A stretch of 64,000 nucleotides of DNA from Bradyrhizobium sp. SZCCT0153 (GCF_018129995.1 NZ_JAFCKS010000003.1:310001-374000), one strand, 5' to 3'; positions 8,844 to 17,177 are shown, counted from the first letter of the stretch. Notes: generated by a model from the letters alone, not told the origin. Numbers and translations are program-made.

Positions 8844-8860
8844 TTGGCACCGGGATTGCG
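8844..8860 (+). promoter_or_regulatory. Sigma-54 (-24/-12) promoter upstream of ptsN
   Basis: TTGGCACC-GGGA-TTGC matches YTGGCACG-N4-TTGC at 11 of 13 defined positions, with the invariant GG (8846-8847) and GC (8858-8859) exactly 10 bases apart. Expected +1 is near 8871, about 128 bases before the ptsN ATG. An activator site would be expected upstream, inside hpf; I did not identify one. Confidence 0.6.
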
Positions 8861-8998
8861 TTGGAGTAGAAGCGCCCCACATCAGGATCGGGGCTAAGTC
8901 CTCTTCCTGCTTCACCTTCTTGACGCCGGCCCGGCATGGTTTCTCTCCAAGCTGGCCAATTCGGAACCTGACGGTTTAATTCACCTCGGAAAATTTCC

Positions 8999-9460
8999 AT
9001 GCCGATTACCGATCTGGTCGCACCCGAGGCGATTCTCCCGGCATTGAAGGTCAACAGCAAGAAACAGGCGCTCCAGGAGCTCGCGGCGAAGGCCGCCGAG
9101 CTGACCGGGCAGAACGAGCGCTCCGTGTTCGAGGTGCTGCTGCAGCGTGAGAAGCTCGGCACCACCGCGGTCGGCTACGGCGTCGCCATTCCGCACGGCA
9201 AACTGCCCAAGCTGGAAAAGATCTTCGGCCTGTTCGCGCGGCTCGATCGCCCGATCGATTTCGAGGCGATGGACGGCCAGCCGGTCGATCTCGTCTTCCT
9301 GCTGCTCGCCCCCGAAGGCGCCGGCGCCGATCATCTCAAGGCGCTCGCCCGCATCGCCCGTCTCCTCCGCGACCAGGACATCGCCAAGAAGCTCCGCGCC
9401 TCGCGCGATGCCCAGGCGATCTATTCGGTGCTCGCCCTGCCGCCGGCGACCGCGGCGTAA
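8999..9460 (+). CDS. ptsN: PTS IIA-like nitrogen regulatory protein PtsN (EIIA-Ntr)
   Basis: A 153-residue PTS EIIA type-2 domain. The phosphoacceptor is His66 in GVAIPHGKLP. The protein ends the nitrogen PTS chain (PtsP to Hpr to PtsN) and in rhizobia regulates K+ transport and nitrogen or carbon balance rather than sugar uptake. It follows rpoN-hpf, the usual context, but is separated from hpf by 222 bases that contain a good -24/-12 promoter at 8844-8860, so it may be transcribed by the sigma-54 encoded nearby. Confidence 0.94.
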   Translation: MPITDLVAPEAILPALKVNSKKQALQELAAKAAELTGQNERSVFEVLLQREKLGTTAVGYGVAIPHGKLPKLEKIFGLFARLDRPIDFEAMDGQPVDLVFLLLAPEGAGADHLKALARIARLLRDQDIAKKLRASRDAQAIYSVLALPPATAA

Positions 9461-9586
9461 TTTCTCACTGACTGCGAGAGTGCGAGTGTTTCATCTCGCT
9501 CTCGTACCCTGGACGCGAGAGTTGAGCGCGCCGTAGCCTCACACTCCGTCATTGCCGACGCGAAGACATCATTGCGCAAATGAAAA

Positions 9587-9616
9587 CGGGCACGCCTTCG
9601 TCTGAAGACGTGCCCG
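9587..9616 (-). terminator. Terminator after hsp20-DUF1150
   Basis: CGGGCACG and CGTGCCCG pair perfectly, with further pairing of CTTC/GAAG inside. Read on the minus strand the hairpin is followed by GTTTTCATTT, so it suits termination of the minus-strand hsp20-DUF1150 unit 33 bases after its last stop. Confidence 0.65.
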
Positions 9617-9648
9617 CTTGAAACTCTATTCGTGCGACGCGCGCGTGC

Positions 9649-9921
9649 TCAGTGCACGCTCACCGCTTGCAGCTCGTTGCTCCAGGCGTTGGCGACCGCG
9701 GCTTCGCGGCTGTCGGTCAGCATGATCGGGGTGCCGTCGGCGGCGTGGAGCGCGAAGAGCTTGAGGCCCGGCGCGATTTTCGGCGCCTCGGGAAACAGGC
9801 CCGGAACGTCTTCGGAGCGGATCTGCTTCACATAGGCGATGTGGCCTTCGCCGAGGGTTGCCAGCGTCTCCGGAGAGACGTTCTTGGCTTCGTATTCGAA
9901 CGCAACGTGACCTTCACTCAT
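9649..9921 (-). CDS. DUF1150 family protein
   Basis: A small acidic 90-residue protein. It matches the DUF1150 family: an opening MSEGHVAFEYEAKNVSPETL, then a VKQIRSEDVPGLFPE centre and a conserved LFALHAADGTPI stretch. No membrane segment or catalytic motif is visible. It lies 51 bases downstream of the small heat-shock gene on the same strand and is followed by a terminator, so it is probably co-expressed under heat control. The family's molecular role is unknown to me; its pairing with hsp20 in rhizobia suggests a role in protein quality control. Confidence 0.85.
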   Translation of the reverse strand: MSEGHVAFEYEAKNVSPETLATLGEGHIAYVKQIRSEDVPGLFPEAPKIAPGLKLFALHAADGTPIMLTDSREAAVANAWSNELQAVSVH

Positions 9922-9972
9922 GGTCTCGACTCCTTCACAGAAACTAAGCGGTCGAGTCCGCTACTCGTTCCA

Positions 9973-10398
9973 TTATTCGTGCTCATTGATAGCGATTGTC
10001 TTAACGATCCTCTCCGGTTCCGGCCGGGCCAGATCGATCGACAACAACCCGTTCTTCAGATCCGCACCCAGCACCAGCATCCCCTCCGCCAGCACGAAGG
10101 TGCGCTGGAAGTGGCGCGCGGCGATGCCGCGATGGATGTATTGCCGGGTCTTGTCGTCCTGCTGCCGCCCGCGGATCACGAGCTGGTTTTCCTCAATGCT
10201 TACATCGAGTTGGTCGCGAGTAAATCCGGCGACCGCCAGCGTGATGCGCAACCGCTCGGGCTGGCCGTCGGACCGGTCGCACCGCTCGATATTGTAGGGC
10301 GGGTAACCGTCGGCGCCTTTGACGACGCGGTCGAGCACGCGCTCGATCTCGTCGAAGCCCAGAAGGAACGGACTGGAAAGCGTTGGAACACGAGACAT
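9973..10398 (-). CDS. Small heat-shock protein, Hsp20/IbpA family
   Basis: A 141-residue alpha-crystallin chaperone that holds unfolding proteins in soluble oligomers. The N-terminus (SRVPTLSSPFLLGFDEIERVLDRV) resembles the class A Hsps of Bradyrhizobium. The crystallin domain spans about residues 35-125: ERLRITLAVAGF, then LVIRGRQQDDK and the conserved HRGIAARHFQRTFVLAEG. A short tail ends INEHE. Upstream are an RpoH-type promoter and a ROSE-like thermometer, so both transcription and translation should rise on heat shock. First gene of a two-gene unit with DUF1150. Confidence 0.93.
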   Translation of the reverse strand: MSRVPTLSSPFLLGFDEIERVLDRVVKGADGYPPYNIERCDRSDGQPERLRITLAVAGFTRDQLDVSIEENQLVIRGRQQDDKTRQYIHRGIAARHFQRTFVLAEGMLVLGADLKNGLLSIDLARPEPERIVKTIAINEHE

Positions 10399-10460
10399 AG
10401 TTTACAAAGTCCTCTCGAAGCGACTTTGGCATTTCAGGGCCCTGAAACGGCACCCCTTGG
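10399..10460 (-). promoter_or_regulatory. ROSE-type RNA thermometer in hsp20 5' UTR
   Basis: On the minus strand the leader ends with a hairpin at 10406-10427: AAAG-TCGCT-TCGAG-AGGA-CTTT. The TCGCT strand pairs with the AGGA of the Shine-Dalgarno with one bulged G, which is the U(U/C)GCU signature of ROSE elements described in B. japonicum. A second hairpin, the perfect 16-bp palindrome at 10432-10447, precedes it. Melting on heating would free the ribosome site. The upstream limit is set by the predicted transcription start. Confidence 0.8.
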
Positions 10461-10466
10461 TCAGCA

Positions 10467-10495
10467 ATATGGTCATATCCCCATGTCGGTTCAAG
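10467..10495 (-). promoter_or_regulatory. RpoH (sigma-32) promoter of hsp20
   Basis: On the minus strand CTTGAA (10490-10495) and CCATAT (10467-10472) are separated by exactly 17 bases. This matches the alphaproteobacterial heat-shock consensus CTTGAA-N17/18-CCATNT. The expected start is near 10460, giving a leader of about 60 bases. Confidence 0.75.
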
Positions 10496-10584
10496 GACGT
10501 AGCCGGGGCTGTGGATGGACCGTCCCGGCCATCCTCGACCTTGACAAGCCGGACACGACGAATCTGCGGGCGATTTATCCCAAT

Positions 10585-10623
10585 GAAAACAACCCCCCGG
10601 CTACTGTGCATGGGGTTGTTTTC
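10585..10623 (-). terminator. Terminator of the ugp operon
   Basis: GAAAACAACCCC and GGGGTTGTTTTC form a perfect 12-bp stem 31 bases beyond the ugpC stop. On the minus strand the 3' arm ends in a T-rich GTTGTTTTC. It also separates ugpC from the hsp20 promoter. Confidence 0.7.
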
Positions 10624-10653
10624 GCCGTTTTGGTCGCGGACCTGCGAAACCGG

Positions 10654-11733
10654 TCAGGCCTCGATCCGCGTCCGTCCGTCGTCGCTGAACAGATGCAGCT
10701 TTTGGCGCACCGCTGCGACGCGGATTTTCTGGCCGATCGGCGGCGCCTCGGAGCCGGGAATGCGGACGATGACCTCGCCGGGCGGCAGCTCGCCCGGATT
10801 GGCTGCGATGCGCTGCTCGTCCTGCGCCCGCGTGCCGTAGACGAAGGTTTCGGCGCCGACGCGCTCGATCGCCTCGACAGTCAACGCAAGCGCGACGCCG
10901 CCGGCGGGCGTCTGGTCGGTGATGACGAAATCCTCGGGACGGATGCCGAGGATGCCGGCGTCGGCGCTGCCGAGCTGCGATTTGATCTCGTCGGCGCGCG
11001 TCGACATCAGATTCATCGGCGGCGCCCCGATGAAGGAGGCGACGAAGGTCGTGGCCGGCTTCTCGTAGATCGCCAGGGGATTGCCGACCTGCTCGACCTT
11101 GCCGCCATTCATCACCACGAGAATGTCGGCGAGCGTCATCGCCTCGAGCTGGTCGTGGGTGACGTAGATCGACGTCGTGTTGAGCCGGCGCTGCAATTTG
11201 CGGATCTCGACGCGCATCGCGATGCGCAGTTTCGCGTCGAGGTTCGACAGCGGCTCGTCGAACAGGAACACCTTAGGCTGGCGCACAATGGCGCGGCCCA
11301 TCGCGACGCGCTGACGCTGGCCGCCGGACAATTGTCCGGGCTTGCGATCGAGCATGGTGCCGAGCTCGAGAATGCGCGCGGCTTCCTGCACTCGCGTCTC
11401 GATCTCGGGCTTCGGCATGCCGCGATTGCGCAGGCCGTAGGCCATGTTGTTGTAGACGCTCATATGCGGATAGAGCGCGTAGTTCTGGAACACCATCGCG
11501 ATGTCGCGATCGGCCGGCTCGACCTGGTTGACGACGCGTCCGCCGATGTCGATCTCGCCCGAGCTGATGGTCTCGAGCCCCGCAACCATCCGGAGCAGCG
11601 TTGACTTGCCGCAGCCCGATGGACCGACCAGCACGCAGAACTGCCCGTCGGCGACATCGACGTCGACGCCTTTGATCGCCTCGAAACCGTTGGGATAGGC
11701 CTTGCGGACGTTGCGCAGGGTAACATTGGCCAT
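10654..11733 (-). CDS. ugpC: sn-glycerol-3-phosphate ABC transporter ATP-binding protein UgpC
   Basis: A 359-residue MalK/UgpC-type ATPase. Walker A GPSGCGKS at 37-44, Q-loop in [14 protein letters not shown], signature [15 protein letters not shown], Walker [16 protein letters not shown], and a C-terminal TOBE/OB regulatory domain from about residue 240. It powers UgpAE. It is the last gene of the minus-strand ugpB-ugpA-ugpE-ugpC operon, a few bases after ugpE. Substrate assignment rests on the operon as a whole and the similarity of the binding protein to UgpB. Confidence 0.9.
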   Translation of the reverse strand: MANVTLRNVRKAYPNGFEAIKGVDVDVADGQFCVLVGPSGCGKSTLLRMVAGLETISSGEIDIGGRVVNQVEPADRDIAMVFQNYALYPHMSVYNNMAYGLRNRGMPKPEIETRVQEAARILELGTMLDRKPGQLSGGQRQRVAMGRAIVRQPKVFLFDEPLSNLDAKLRIAMRVEIRKLQRRLNTTSIYVTHDQLEAMTLADILVVMNGGKVEQVGNPLAIYEKPATTFVASFIGAPPMNLMSTRADEIKSQLGSADAGILGIRPEDFVITDQTPAGGVALALTVEAIERVGAETFVYGTRAQDEQRIAANPGELPPGEVIVRIPGSEAPPIGQKIRVAAVRQKLHLFSDDGRTRIEA

Positions 11734-11737
11734 AGGC

Positions 11738-12586
11738 CTACTTCTCCGTTTCGATCAGGCCCTTCACGAACAGGCGCTGCAAAAGCACGACGATCGCCAC
11801 TGGCGGCAGCATCGCGAGCACCGCGGTCGCCATCGCGACCGACCATTCCGTGAGTGCGTCCTTCACATCGATGATCTTCTTGATGCCGATCACGATGGTC
11901 TGCATGTCGTCGCGCGTGGTGATCAGGAGCGGCCAGAGATACTGGTTCCAGCCGTAGATGAAGAGGATGACGAACAGCGCGGCGATGTTGGTCACCGAGA
12001 GCGGCAGCAGCGTATCGAAGAAGAAGCGGATCGGGCCGGCGCCATCCATCTTCGAGGCCTCGACCAGCTCCTTCGGGATGGTCATGAAGAACTGCCGGAA
12101 CAGCAGCGTCGCCGTCGCGGACGCGATCAATGGCAGGATCAGGCCGGAATAGGAATCCAGCATGTGCAGGTCGGACGTGATCTTGTAGGTCGGGAAGATG
12201 CGCACCTCGACCGGCAGCATCAGCGTGACGAAGATGGTCCAGAACGTCGCCATGCGGAACGGGAAGTTGAAGAACACGATGGCGTAGGCCGAGAGGATGG
12301 AGATCGCGATTTTTCCGACCGCGATCCCCACCGCCATGATGAAGCTCGCCATCAGCATGCTGCCGACCGGCTCGCGCGTGGTCCTGCCGGCACCGGAGAC
12401 GATGGTGTTCCAATAGGTCTCGAGCGCGTGGCTGCCGGGATAGAGCGGCATCTGGCCGTTGGCGATGACGGTGTTGTCGTGGGTGGACGCGATGATCGCG
12501 AGATAGACCGGGAAGGCGACCACGGCCACGCCGGCCAGCAGCACCAGGTGAGGCAACAGATTTCCAAATCGGCGATGCTCTACCAT
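11738..12586 (-). CDS. ugpE: sn-glycerol-3-phosphate ABC transporter permease UgpE
   Basis: A 282-residue inner-membrane permease of the MalG type with about six transmembrane helices. The EAA loop that contacts the ATPase reads [17 protein letters not shown]. The N-terminus is a cytoplasmic stub followed by the first helix ([19 protein letters not shown]). [12 protein letters not shown] segment before helix 2 is typical of UgpE. The gene is 3 bases from ugpA and 4 bases from ugpC. Confidence 0.9.
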   Translation of the reverse strand: MVEHRRFGNLLPHLVLLAGVAVVAFPVYLAIIASTHDNTVIANGQMPLYPGSHALETYWNTIVSGAGRTTREPVGSMLMASFIMAVGIAVGKIAISILSAYAIVFFNFPFRMATFWTIFVTLMLPVEVRIFPTYKITSDLHMLDSYSGLILPLIASATATLLFRQFFMTIPKELVEASKMDGAGPIRFFFDTLLPLSVTNIAALFVILFIYGWNQYLWPLLITTRDDMQTIVIGIKKIIDVKDALTEWSVAMATAVLAMLPPVAIVVLLQRLFVKGLIETEK

Positions 12587-12589
12587 GGC

Positions 12590-13471
12590 TCAGTAATGCA
12601 CTTTCTTTTCGACGTAGCGGAACTGGATCGCGGTGAGCCCGATGACGATGATCATGAGGATCACCGATTGCGCCGCCGAGCCGCCGAGATCGGAGCCGGC
12701 CTTGCCGTCGAGAAACACCTTGTAGACCAGCGTCGACGTGGATCCGTTCGGGCCGCCTTCGGTTGCGGTGTCGATGATGCCGAGCGTGTTGAAGAAGGCA
12801 TAGGTGATGTTGACGACGATCAGGAAGAACGTCGTCGGCGACAGCAGCGGGAAGACGATGGTCCAGAACCGCCGCGCGGGCCTCGCCCCGTCGATCGCGG
12901 CCGCCTCGATCACGCTCTTCGGGATCGACTGCAGGCCGGCGAGGAAGAACAGGAAATTGTAGCTGATCTGGTTCCAGACCGCGACGATGACGATCAGGAT
13001 CATCGCATGGTTGCCGTTGAGCACAGGATTCCAGTCGATGCCGTTGCGCTGGAGCGCGCGCGCGATCATGCCGAGCCCCGGCTGGAACATGAAGATGAAC
13101 AGCACGCTCGCCACGGCAGGGGCGACGGCATAGGGGATGATCAGGAAGGTGCGATAGATCTGCACGCCCGCGATGTTGCGGTTCGCCATGACGGCGAGCA
13201 GGAGTCCGATGGCGAGCGAGAAGAACACCACGAGCAGCGAGAAGAAGAAGGTGGTGCCGATCGCGTGATAATATTCGGGCGTCTTCAGCAGGGTGACGTA
13301 ATTCTCGAACCAGACGAACTCGGTCGAGAGCCCGAAGGCATCCTGCACCAGGAAGGATTGCCAGAGCGCCTGCGCCGCCGGCCAGTAAAAGAAGATCAGG
13401 GAGATCGCAAGCTGCGGAAATACCAGGAGGCAGGCGAGGAGCCTGCCTGAGAAGATCGCCCGGTTCTCCAT
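12590..13471 (-). CDS. ugpA: sn-glycerol-3-phosphate ABC transporter permease UgpA
   Basis: A 293-residue inner-membrane permease of the MalF type. Six hydrophobic helices are visible; the EAA loop is SVIEAAAIDGARPARRF. The segment QDAFGLSTEFVWFENYVTLL after helix 1 is the usual periplasmic loop of UgpA. Separated from ugpB by 63 bases that contain a strong hairpin, which may lower permease expression relative to the binding protein. Confidence 0.9.
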   Translation of the reverse strand: MENRAIFSGRLLACLLVFPQLAISLIFFYWPAAQALWQSFLVQDAFGLSTEFVWFENYVTLLKTPEYYHAIGTTFFFSLLVVFFSLAIGLLLAVMANRNIAGVQIYRTFLIIPYAVAPAVASVLFIFMFQPGLGMIARALQRNGIDWNPVLNGNHAMILIVIVAVWNQISYNFLFFLAGLQSIPKSVIEAAAIDGARPARRFWTIVFPLLSPTTFFLIVVNITYAFFNTLGIIDTATEGGPNGSTSTLVYKVFLDGKAGSDLGGSAAQSVILMIIVIGLTAIQFRYVEKKVHY

Positions 13472-13494
13472 GAAGCCCCCGCCTCAATTGTGTG

Positions 13495-13525
13495 ATCGTG
13501 GCTGCGGCCCGTCCGCAGCCACGAT
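13495..13525. other. Intercistronic hairpin between ugpB and ugpA
   Basis: ATCGTGGCTGCGG and CCGCAGCCACGAT form a perfect 13-bp stem with a 5-base loop. No T-run follows, so it is more likely an mRNA-stabilising or partial-termination element that keeps binding-protein mRNA in excess, as in other ABC importer operons. Confidence 0.6.
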
Positions 13526-13534
13526 GTGACGACG

Positions 13535-14851
13535 CTACTTGGTCGCGGTGCGCTCGAACTGACGCAGCATCTGGTTGCCGCGCGAGACCGCGGCATCGAG
13601 CGCCTCCTTGGCCGACTTCTTGCCGGCGAGCGCTGCCTCGATTTCTTCGGACCAGACGTCGCGCATCTGCACCATTCCGCCGAAGCGCAGGCCGCGGGAG
13701 TTGTCCGTCGGCGGCTTGTTGGTCAGTTCCTTCAGCGGCACTTCGAGAATCGGATTCTTCTCATAGAAGCCCGACGCCTTGGTCTTGTCGTAAGCCGCCT
13801 TGGTGATCGGCAGATAGCCGGAGACCTCGTGCAGGTAGACCTGGCGGTCCGTGTCGGACAGGAAGGTGAAGAACTTCGCGATGCCCTTGTACTCTTCCTT
13901 GGACTTGCCGCCCATGACCCACAGTGAAGCGCCGCCGATGATGGAGTTCTGCGGCGCGTCCTTGGCGTCCGGGAAATAGGGCATCGGAACCGCCGTATAG
14001 TTGAACTTCGCGTTCGCCTTGACGTTCGGATAGAAGGCCGAGGACGTCATGTAGAGCGCGCATTCGCCGGAGGTGAAACGACCTTCGCCGGTGTTGGTGC
14101 GACCCGAATAGTCGTAGCTCTTGTCCTTTTGCAGCTCGACGAGATTTTCCAGAAGCTTGGTCTCGAGCGGATTGTTGAATTCCAGCACGGTGTCGAAGCC
14201 GTCGAGCCCGTTGGCCTTCGTGCCGATCGGGATATTGTGCCAGGCCGAGAACTGCTCGATGAAGCCCCAGGTGACCCAGGACGACGAGAAGCCGCAGGTC
14301 GGGCTCGTCGCATGCAGCTTCTTGGCATCCGCGAACACCTCGGGCCAGGTCTTCGGCGGCGCGTCGATGCCGGCCTTCTTCAGGGCGTCGAGGTTGGCCC
14401 ACATGACCATGCTCGACGAGTTGAACGGGAACGAGAGCATCTCGCCCTTCGCGGTCGAGTAGTAGCCGGTGATTGCCGGCAGGTAGGACTGCGGATCGAA
14501 CTTCTCGCCCTGCTCCTTCATGAGATCCGAGACGGGCTTGATGGCGCCCTTGGCGGCCATCATGGTCGCGGTGCCGACCTCGAACACCTGCATGATGCCC
14601 GGTGCGTTGCCGGCGCGGAACGCCGCGATGCCGGCGTTCAACGTGTCGGCATAGCTGCCCTTGAAGGTCGGGACGATCTTGTAGTCGCCCTGAGACGCGT
14701 TGAAATCGTTGGCAAGCTTGACCACGACGTCGTTGTTCGGGCCGGTCATCGCGTGCCACCACTGGATTTCGGTCACGGCCCACGCGGGCGAAGCGCCCGA
14801 ACCAACCATGGCTGCAACAGCGGCAGCCGCTCCAAAGCGTCGAAGAGCCAT
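13535..14851 (-). CDS. ugpB: sn-glycerol-3-phosphate-binding periplasmic protein UgpB
   Basis: A 438-residue extracellular solute-binding protein family 1 member. The signal peptide is residues 1-25 (MALRRFGAAA... ending SPAWA). The mature protein starts VTEIQWWHAMTGPNNDVV, the UgpB hallmark. FSSSWVTWGFIEQFSAWHN and GYLPITKAAYD segments are also typical. It captures glycerol-3-phosphate or its diesters as a phosphate or carbon source. The ATG at 14851 is preferred to the adjacent TTG at 14854; AGGGAGG lies upstream. First gene of the operon, with a Pho box 53 bases upstream. Confidence 0.92.
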   Translation of the reverse strand: MALRRFGAAAAVAAMVGSGASPAWAVTEIQWWHAMTGPNNDVVVKLANDFNASQGDYKIVPTFKGSYADTLNAGIAAFRAGNAPGIMQVFEVGTATMMAAKGAIKPVSDLMKEQGEKFDPQSYLPAITGYYSTAKGEMLSFPFNSSSMVMWANLDALKKAGIDAPPKTWPEVFADAKKLHATSPTCGFSSSWVTWGFIEQFSAWHNIPIGTKANGLDGFDTVLEFNNPLETKLLENLVELQKDKSYDYSGRTNTGEGRFTSGECALYMTSSAFYPNVKANAKFNYTAVPMPYFPDAKDAPQNSIIGGASLWVMGGKSKEEYKGIAKFFTFLSDTDRQVYLHEVSGYLPITKAAYDKTKASGFYEKNPILEVPLKELTNKPPTDNSRGLRFGGMVQMRDVWSEEIEAALAGKKSAKEALDAAVSRGNQMLRQFERTATK

Positions 14852-14904
14852 CAAGTAAACCTCCCTTGGGTCGTCAAAATGATCGCTTGCGCTAGCAGCG
14901 CCAT

Positions 14905-14922
14905 ATGACGTTCACATGACTG
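14905..14922 (-). promoter_or_regulatory. Pho box (PhoB site) upstream of ugpB
   Basis: On the minus strand CAGTCAT-GTGA-ACGTCAT: two 7-bp direct repeats spaced by 4, matching the CTGTCAT-N4-CTGTCAT Pho box with an 11-bp period between GTCAT elements. This fits phosphate-starvation control of ugp as known in E. coli and Sinorhizobium. Confidence 0.65.
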
Positions 14923-15083
14923 TGTAAGCGGCCGAAACGAAAGCGGCAAGCGCTGGAAAAGGGAAGCCGTCAAATAGGCGAATGCCGAGCGTGCAGCCGC
15001 CTCCGTTCGCGGTGCACATGCGCGCCCGCGCCGCAGTGCGGCATTGGATCTGTGAGGCTGACGAACAGGCCGCGGGTTCAAAA

Positions 15084-15200
15084 CCTCTCCCGCTTGCGGG
15101 AGAGGTCGCGCGTAGCACGGGTGAGTGTTCTCTCCTCCGGGGGATTGTCCCATTGCGGAGACACCCTCTCCCCAACACTCCCCCGTAAGCGGAGGAGGGA
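15084..15200. repeat. Dispersed palindromic repeat in the ugpB-CoA transferase gap
   Basis: CCTCTCCCGC-TT-GCGGGAGAGG is a perfect 10-bp stem (15084-15105). It is followed by a second GC-rich block with related, partly self-complementary CTCCTCCGGGGG and CTCCCCCGTAAGCGGAGG strands. I know this as a common Bradyrhizobium intergenic repeat. The rest of the 384-base gap (14852-15235) holds the Pho box and no gene I can support. Confidence 0.6.
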
Positions 15201-15235
15201 GCGCACTTGCGCTGCCGCTCGATCTTCGTCCTATC

Positions 15236-16453
15236 TCAGCGCTTGCGCTCGGGGCCGCAGACGGTGCCCTTCTCGACCATCGCGTCGATCTCCGCCTTGG
15301 AGTAGCCGAACTCGCCCAGCACTTCCTGGGAGTGCTGGCTGAATTTCGGCGGCAGGCGGCGCAGGCTCGGCTTGCTGCGATCGAGCCGGATCGGCGAGGC
15401 GACACCCTTGTACCAGTCCTTCTCGATGATGTCGCCGCGATGGATCGTGTGCGGGTTCGTCAACGCCTGGTCGATCTTCTGCACAGGGCCCGCCGGCAGG
15501 CCCGCGGCAAGCAGGCGATTGCACAGCGGCTCGGCCTCGTGCTGGCTGAACACGGCGGCAAGCTCGGCCCGCAGCGCCTCGCGATTGGCGATGCGGTCCT
15601 TGTTGCGGGCGAAGCGCGGATCGGTGCCGAGCTCGGGCTTGCCGATCTCCTTGGCGAGCTTGCGGAAGGTGCCGTCATTGCCGACGCCGATGAAGATGTC
15701 GTCGGTCTTGGTCGGGAAGATCGCGTAGGGCACGAGGTTGGGATGCTCGTTGCCGGTGAGCGACGGCGGCTTGCCATGCATGAAATAGTTCGCAGTGTGC
15801 GGATGCATGATGGCAAGGCCGGTCTCGTACAGCGTCGTCTCCAGGAACTGCCCCTGGCCCGAGCGCTGCCGCTCCGACAGCGCCATCAGGATGCCGATCG
15901 CCGCATACAGCCCGGTGGTGATGTCGACCAGCGGCACGCCGATCCGCATCGGCCCGCTCTCGGGCGAGCCGGTTGCAGCGATCATGCCGGTCATGGCCTG
16001 GATGATGGCGTCATAGCCGGGATTGCCGCCGCGCGGCCCGTCGGCGCCGAAGCCGCAGATCCGGCAATGCACGAGGCGCGGGAATTTTTCGCGCAGCACC
16101 TCGCTGCCGATGCCCCATTTCTCCAGCGTGCCCGGCTTGAAATTCTCGATCAGGACGTCGGCCGTCTCCAGCATCTTGAGCAGAACAGTTCGGCCGCCTT
16201 CGGAGGCGAGGTCGAGGCCGATCGAGCGCTTGTTGCGGTTGATGCCGACGAAATAGGCCGCGTCCTCCTCGTGGAAGGGCGGGCCCCAGTCGCGCACCTC
16301 GTCGCCGGCGGGCGGCTCGACCTTGATCACGTCGGCGCCATGGTCGGCGAGAATCTGGGTGCAATAGGGGCCGCCGAGCACGCGCGTGAGATCGATGACG
16401 CGCAGTCCACTCATTGCGCCTGGTGCGGCTCCAGAACTGGCGGCTTCAGTCAT
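15236..16453 (-). CDS. CaiB/BaiF family CoA transferase (family III)
   Basis: A 405-residue type III acyl-CoA transferase, a family that moves CoA between carboxylic acids through an Asp-linked intermediate. The family N-terminus is SGLRVIDLTRVLGGPYCTQ, then ADVIKVEPPAGDEVRDWGPP and KRSIGLDL. The catalytic Asp lies in the GNPGYDAIIQAMTG stretch. The substrate cannot be told; neighbours give no pathway. The ATG at 16453 is used; a second ATG at 16414 (MSGLRV) would drop a short Ala/Ser leader. The frame is open to 16516. Confidence 0.88.
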   Translation of the reverse strand: MTEAASSGAAPGAMSGLRVIDLTRVLGGPYCTQILADHGADVIKVEPPAGDEVRDWGPPFHEEDAAYFVGINRNKRSIGLDLASEGGRTVLLKMLETADVLIENFKPGTLEKWGIGSEVLREKFPRLVHCRICGFGADGPRGGNPGYDAIIQAMTGMIAATGSPESGPMRIGVPLVDITTGLYAAIGILMALSERQRSGQGQFLETTLYETGLAIMHPHTANYFMHGKPPSLTGNEHPNLVPYAIFPTKTDDIFIGVGNDGTFRKLAKEIGKPELGTDPRFARNKDRIANREALRAELAAVFSQHEAEPLCNRLLAAGLPAGPVQKIDQALTNPHTIHRGDIIEKDWYKGVASPIRLDRSKPSLRRLPPKFSQHSQEVLGEFGYSKAEIDAMVEKGTVCGPERKR

Positions 16454-16645
16454 GCCTTCGCTTCCCCTGTGTCGATCATTGATCACAGGCCTAGCGAGGT
16501 TTTTTTGCCCCAGCAATGGCTTGGTGCGTAGGGGCGTATGCGGTGCCGCCGCGCCATCCCGCGGGATGGCAAATCAAGAATCTGGCAAATCGAACCGAAG
16601 CGGCCGGCCCGAGGGGGATCCCGGGCCAGCCAATCCGCCGTTGGA

Positions 16646-17071
16646 TCAGACGACCGTCAGGCGAACGTCGACATTGCCGCGCGTCGCGTTGGAATACGGG
16701 CACACCTGGTGCGCCTTCTCGACCAGCGCCTCGGCCTCCGCGCGGGCAAGGCCCGGCAACGAGACGGCGAGATCGATGTCGAGCCCGAAGCCGCCGGCCG
16801 AGCGCGGGCCGATGCCGACCGTCGAGGTCACGGAGGCATCGCCGGGAACCTTCGGGCCGCCTTGCGAGGCCACGAACTTCATCGCGCCGATGAAGCAGGC
16901 GGCATAGCCGGCCGCAAACAGCTGCTCGGGATTGTTGCCTGCGCCGCCGCCGCCGCCGAGCTCCTTCGGCGTGGTGAGCTTGACGTCGAGCGCGCCGTCG
17001 AGGGTCGCAGCATGGCCGTCACGGCCGCCGGTGGCTTTTGCGCTGGTCTTGTAGAGGACGTTCACGGACAT
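16646..17071 (-). CDS. ohr: Organic hydroperoxide resistance protein Ohr (OsmC family)
   Basis: A 141-residue Ohr peroxidase that reduces organic hydroperoxides with a Cys pair. Cys59 ([13 protein letters not shown]) and Cys124 ([13 protein letters not shown]) are the reactive thiols. The [16 protein letters not shown] segment and its length separate Ohr from OsmC. Divergent from an OhrR-type regulator with two operator palindromes between, the standard arrangement. Confidence 0.95.
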   Translation of the reverse strand: MSVNVLYKTSAKATGGRDGHAATLDGALDVKLTTPKELGGGGGAGNNPEQLFAAGYAACFIGAMKFVASQGGPKVPGDASVTSTVGIGPRSAGGFGLDIDLAVSLPGLARAEAEALVEKAHQVCPYSNATRGNVDVRLTVV

Positions 17072-17121
17072 TTTCGTCTCCTCAGGTCTTCGGGTTGGGG
17101 TGACGCTTCTATCGCAAACAA

Positions 17122-17177
17122 TTAGATTGTGCGCAATTGAAATCAGACTGTCTCACATTTAATTGTTCGCAATTGAA
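17122..17177. promoter_or_regulatory. Two OhrR operator palindromes between ohr and ohrR
   Basis: ATTGTGCGCAAT (17126-17137) and AATTGTTCGCAATT (17161-17174) are perfect palindromes with near-identical surroundings, 36 bases apart. AT-rich half-sites and position between the divergent genes fit OhrR operators; each may serve one promoter. Confidence 0.7.

Noticed and set aside
9652..11604. 650-residue plus-strand open frame opposite DUF1150, hsp20 and ugpC
   Set aside because: Antisense shadow with Asp/His/Arg-biased composition; the minus-strand genes have full motifs.
11460..13487. 675-residue minus-strand open frame across ugpA-ugpE
   Set aside because: Arg/Pro/His-rich shadow of the ugpA, ugpE and ugpC reading frames, a high-GC artefact; no domain.
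15125..16531. 468-residue plus-strand frame opposite the CoA transferase
   Set aside because: Antisense shadow; the minus-strand CaiB/BaiF protein has clear family motifs.
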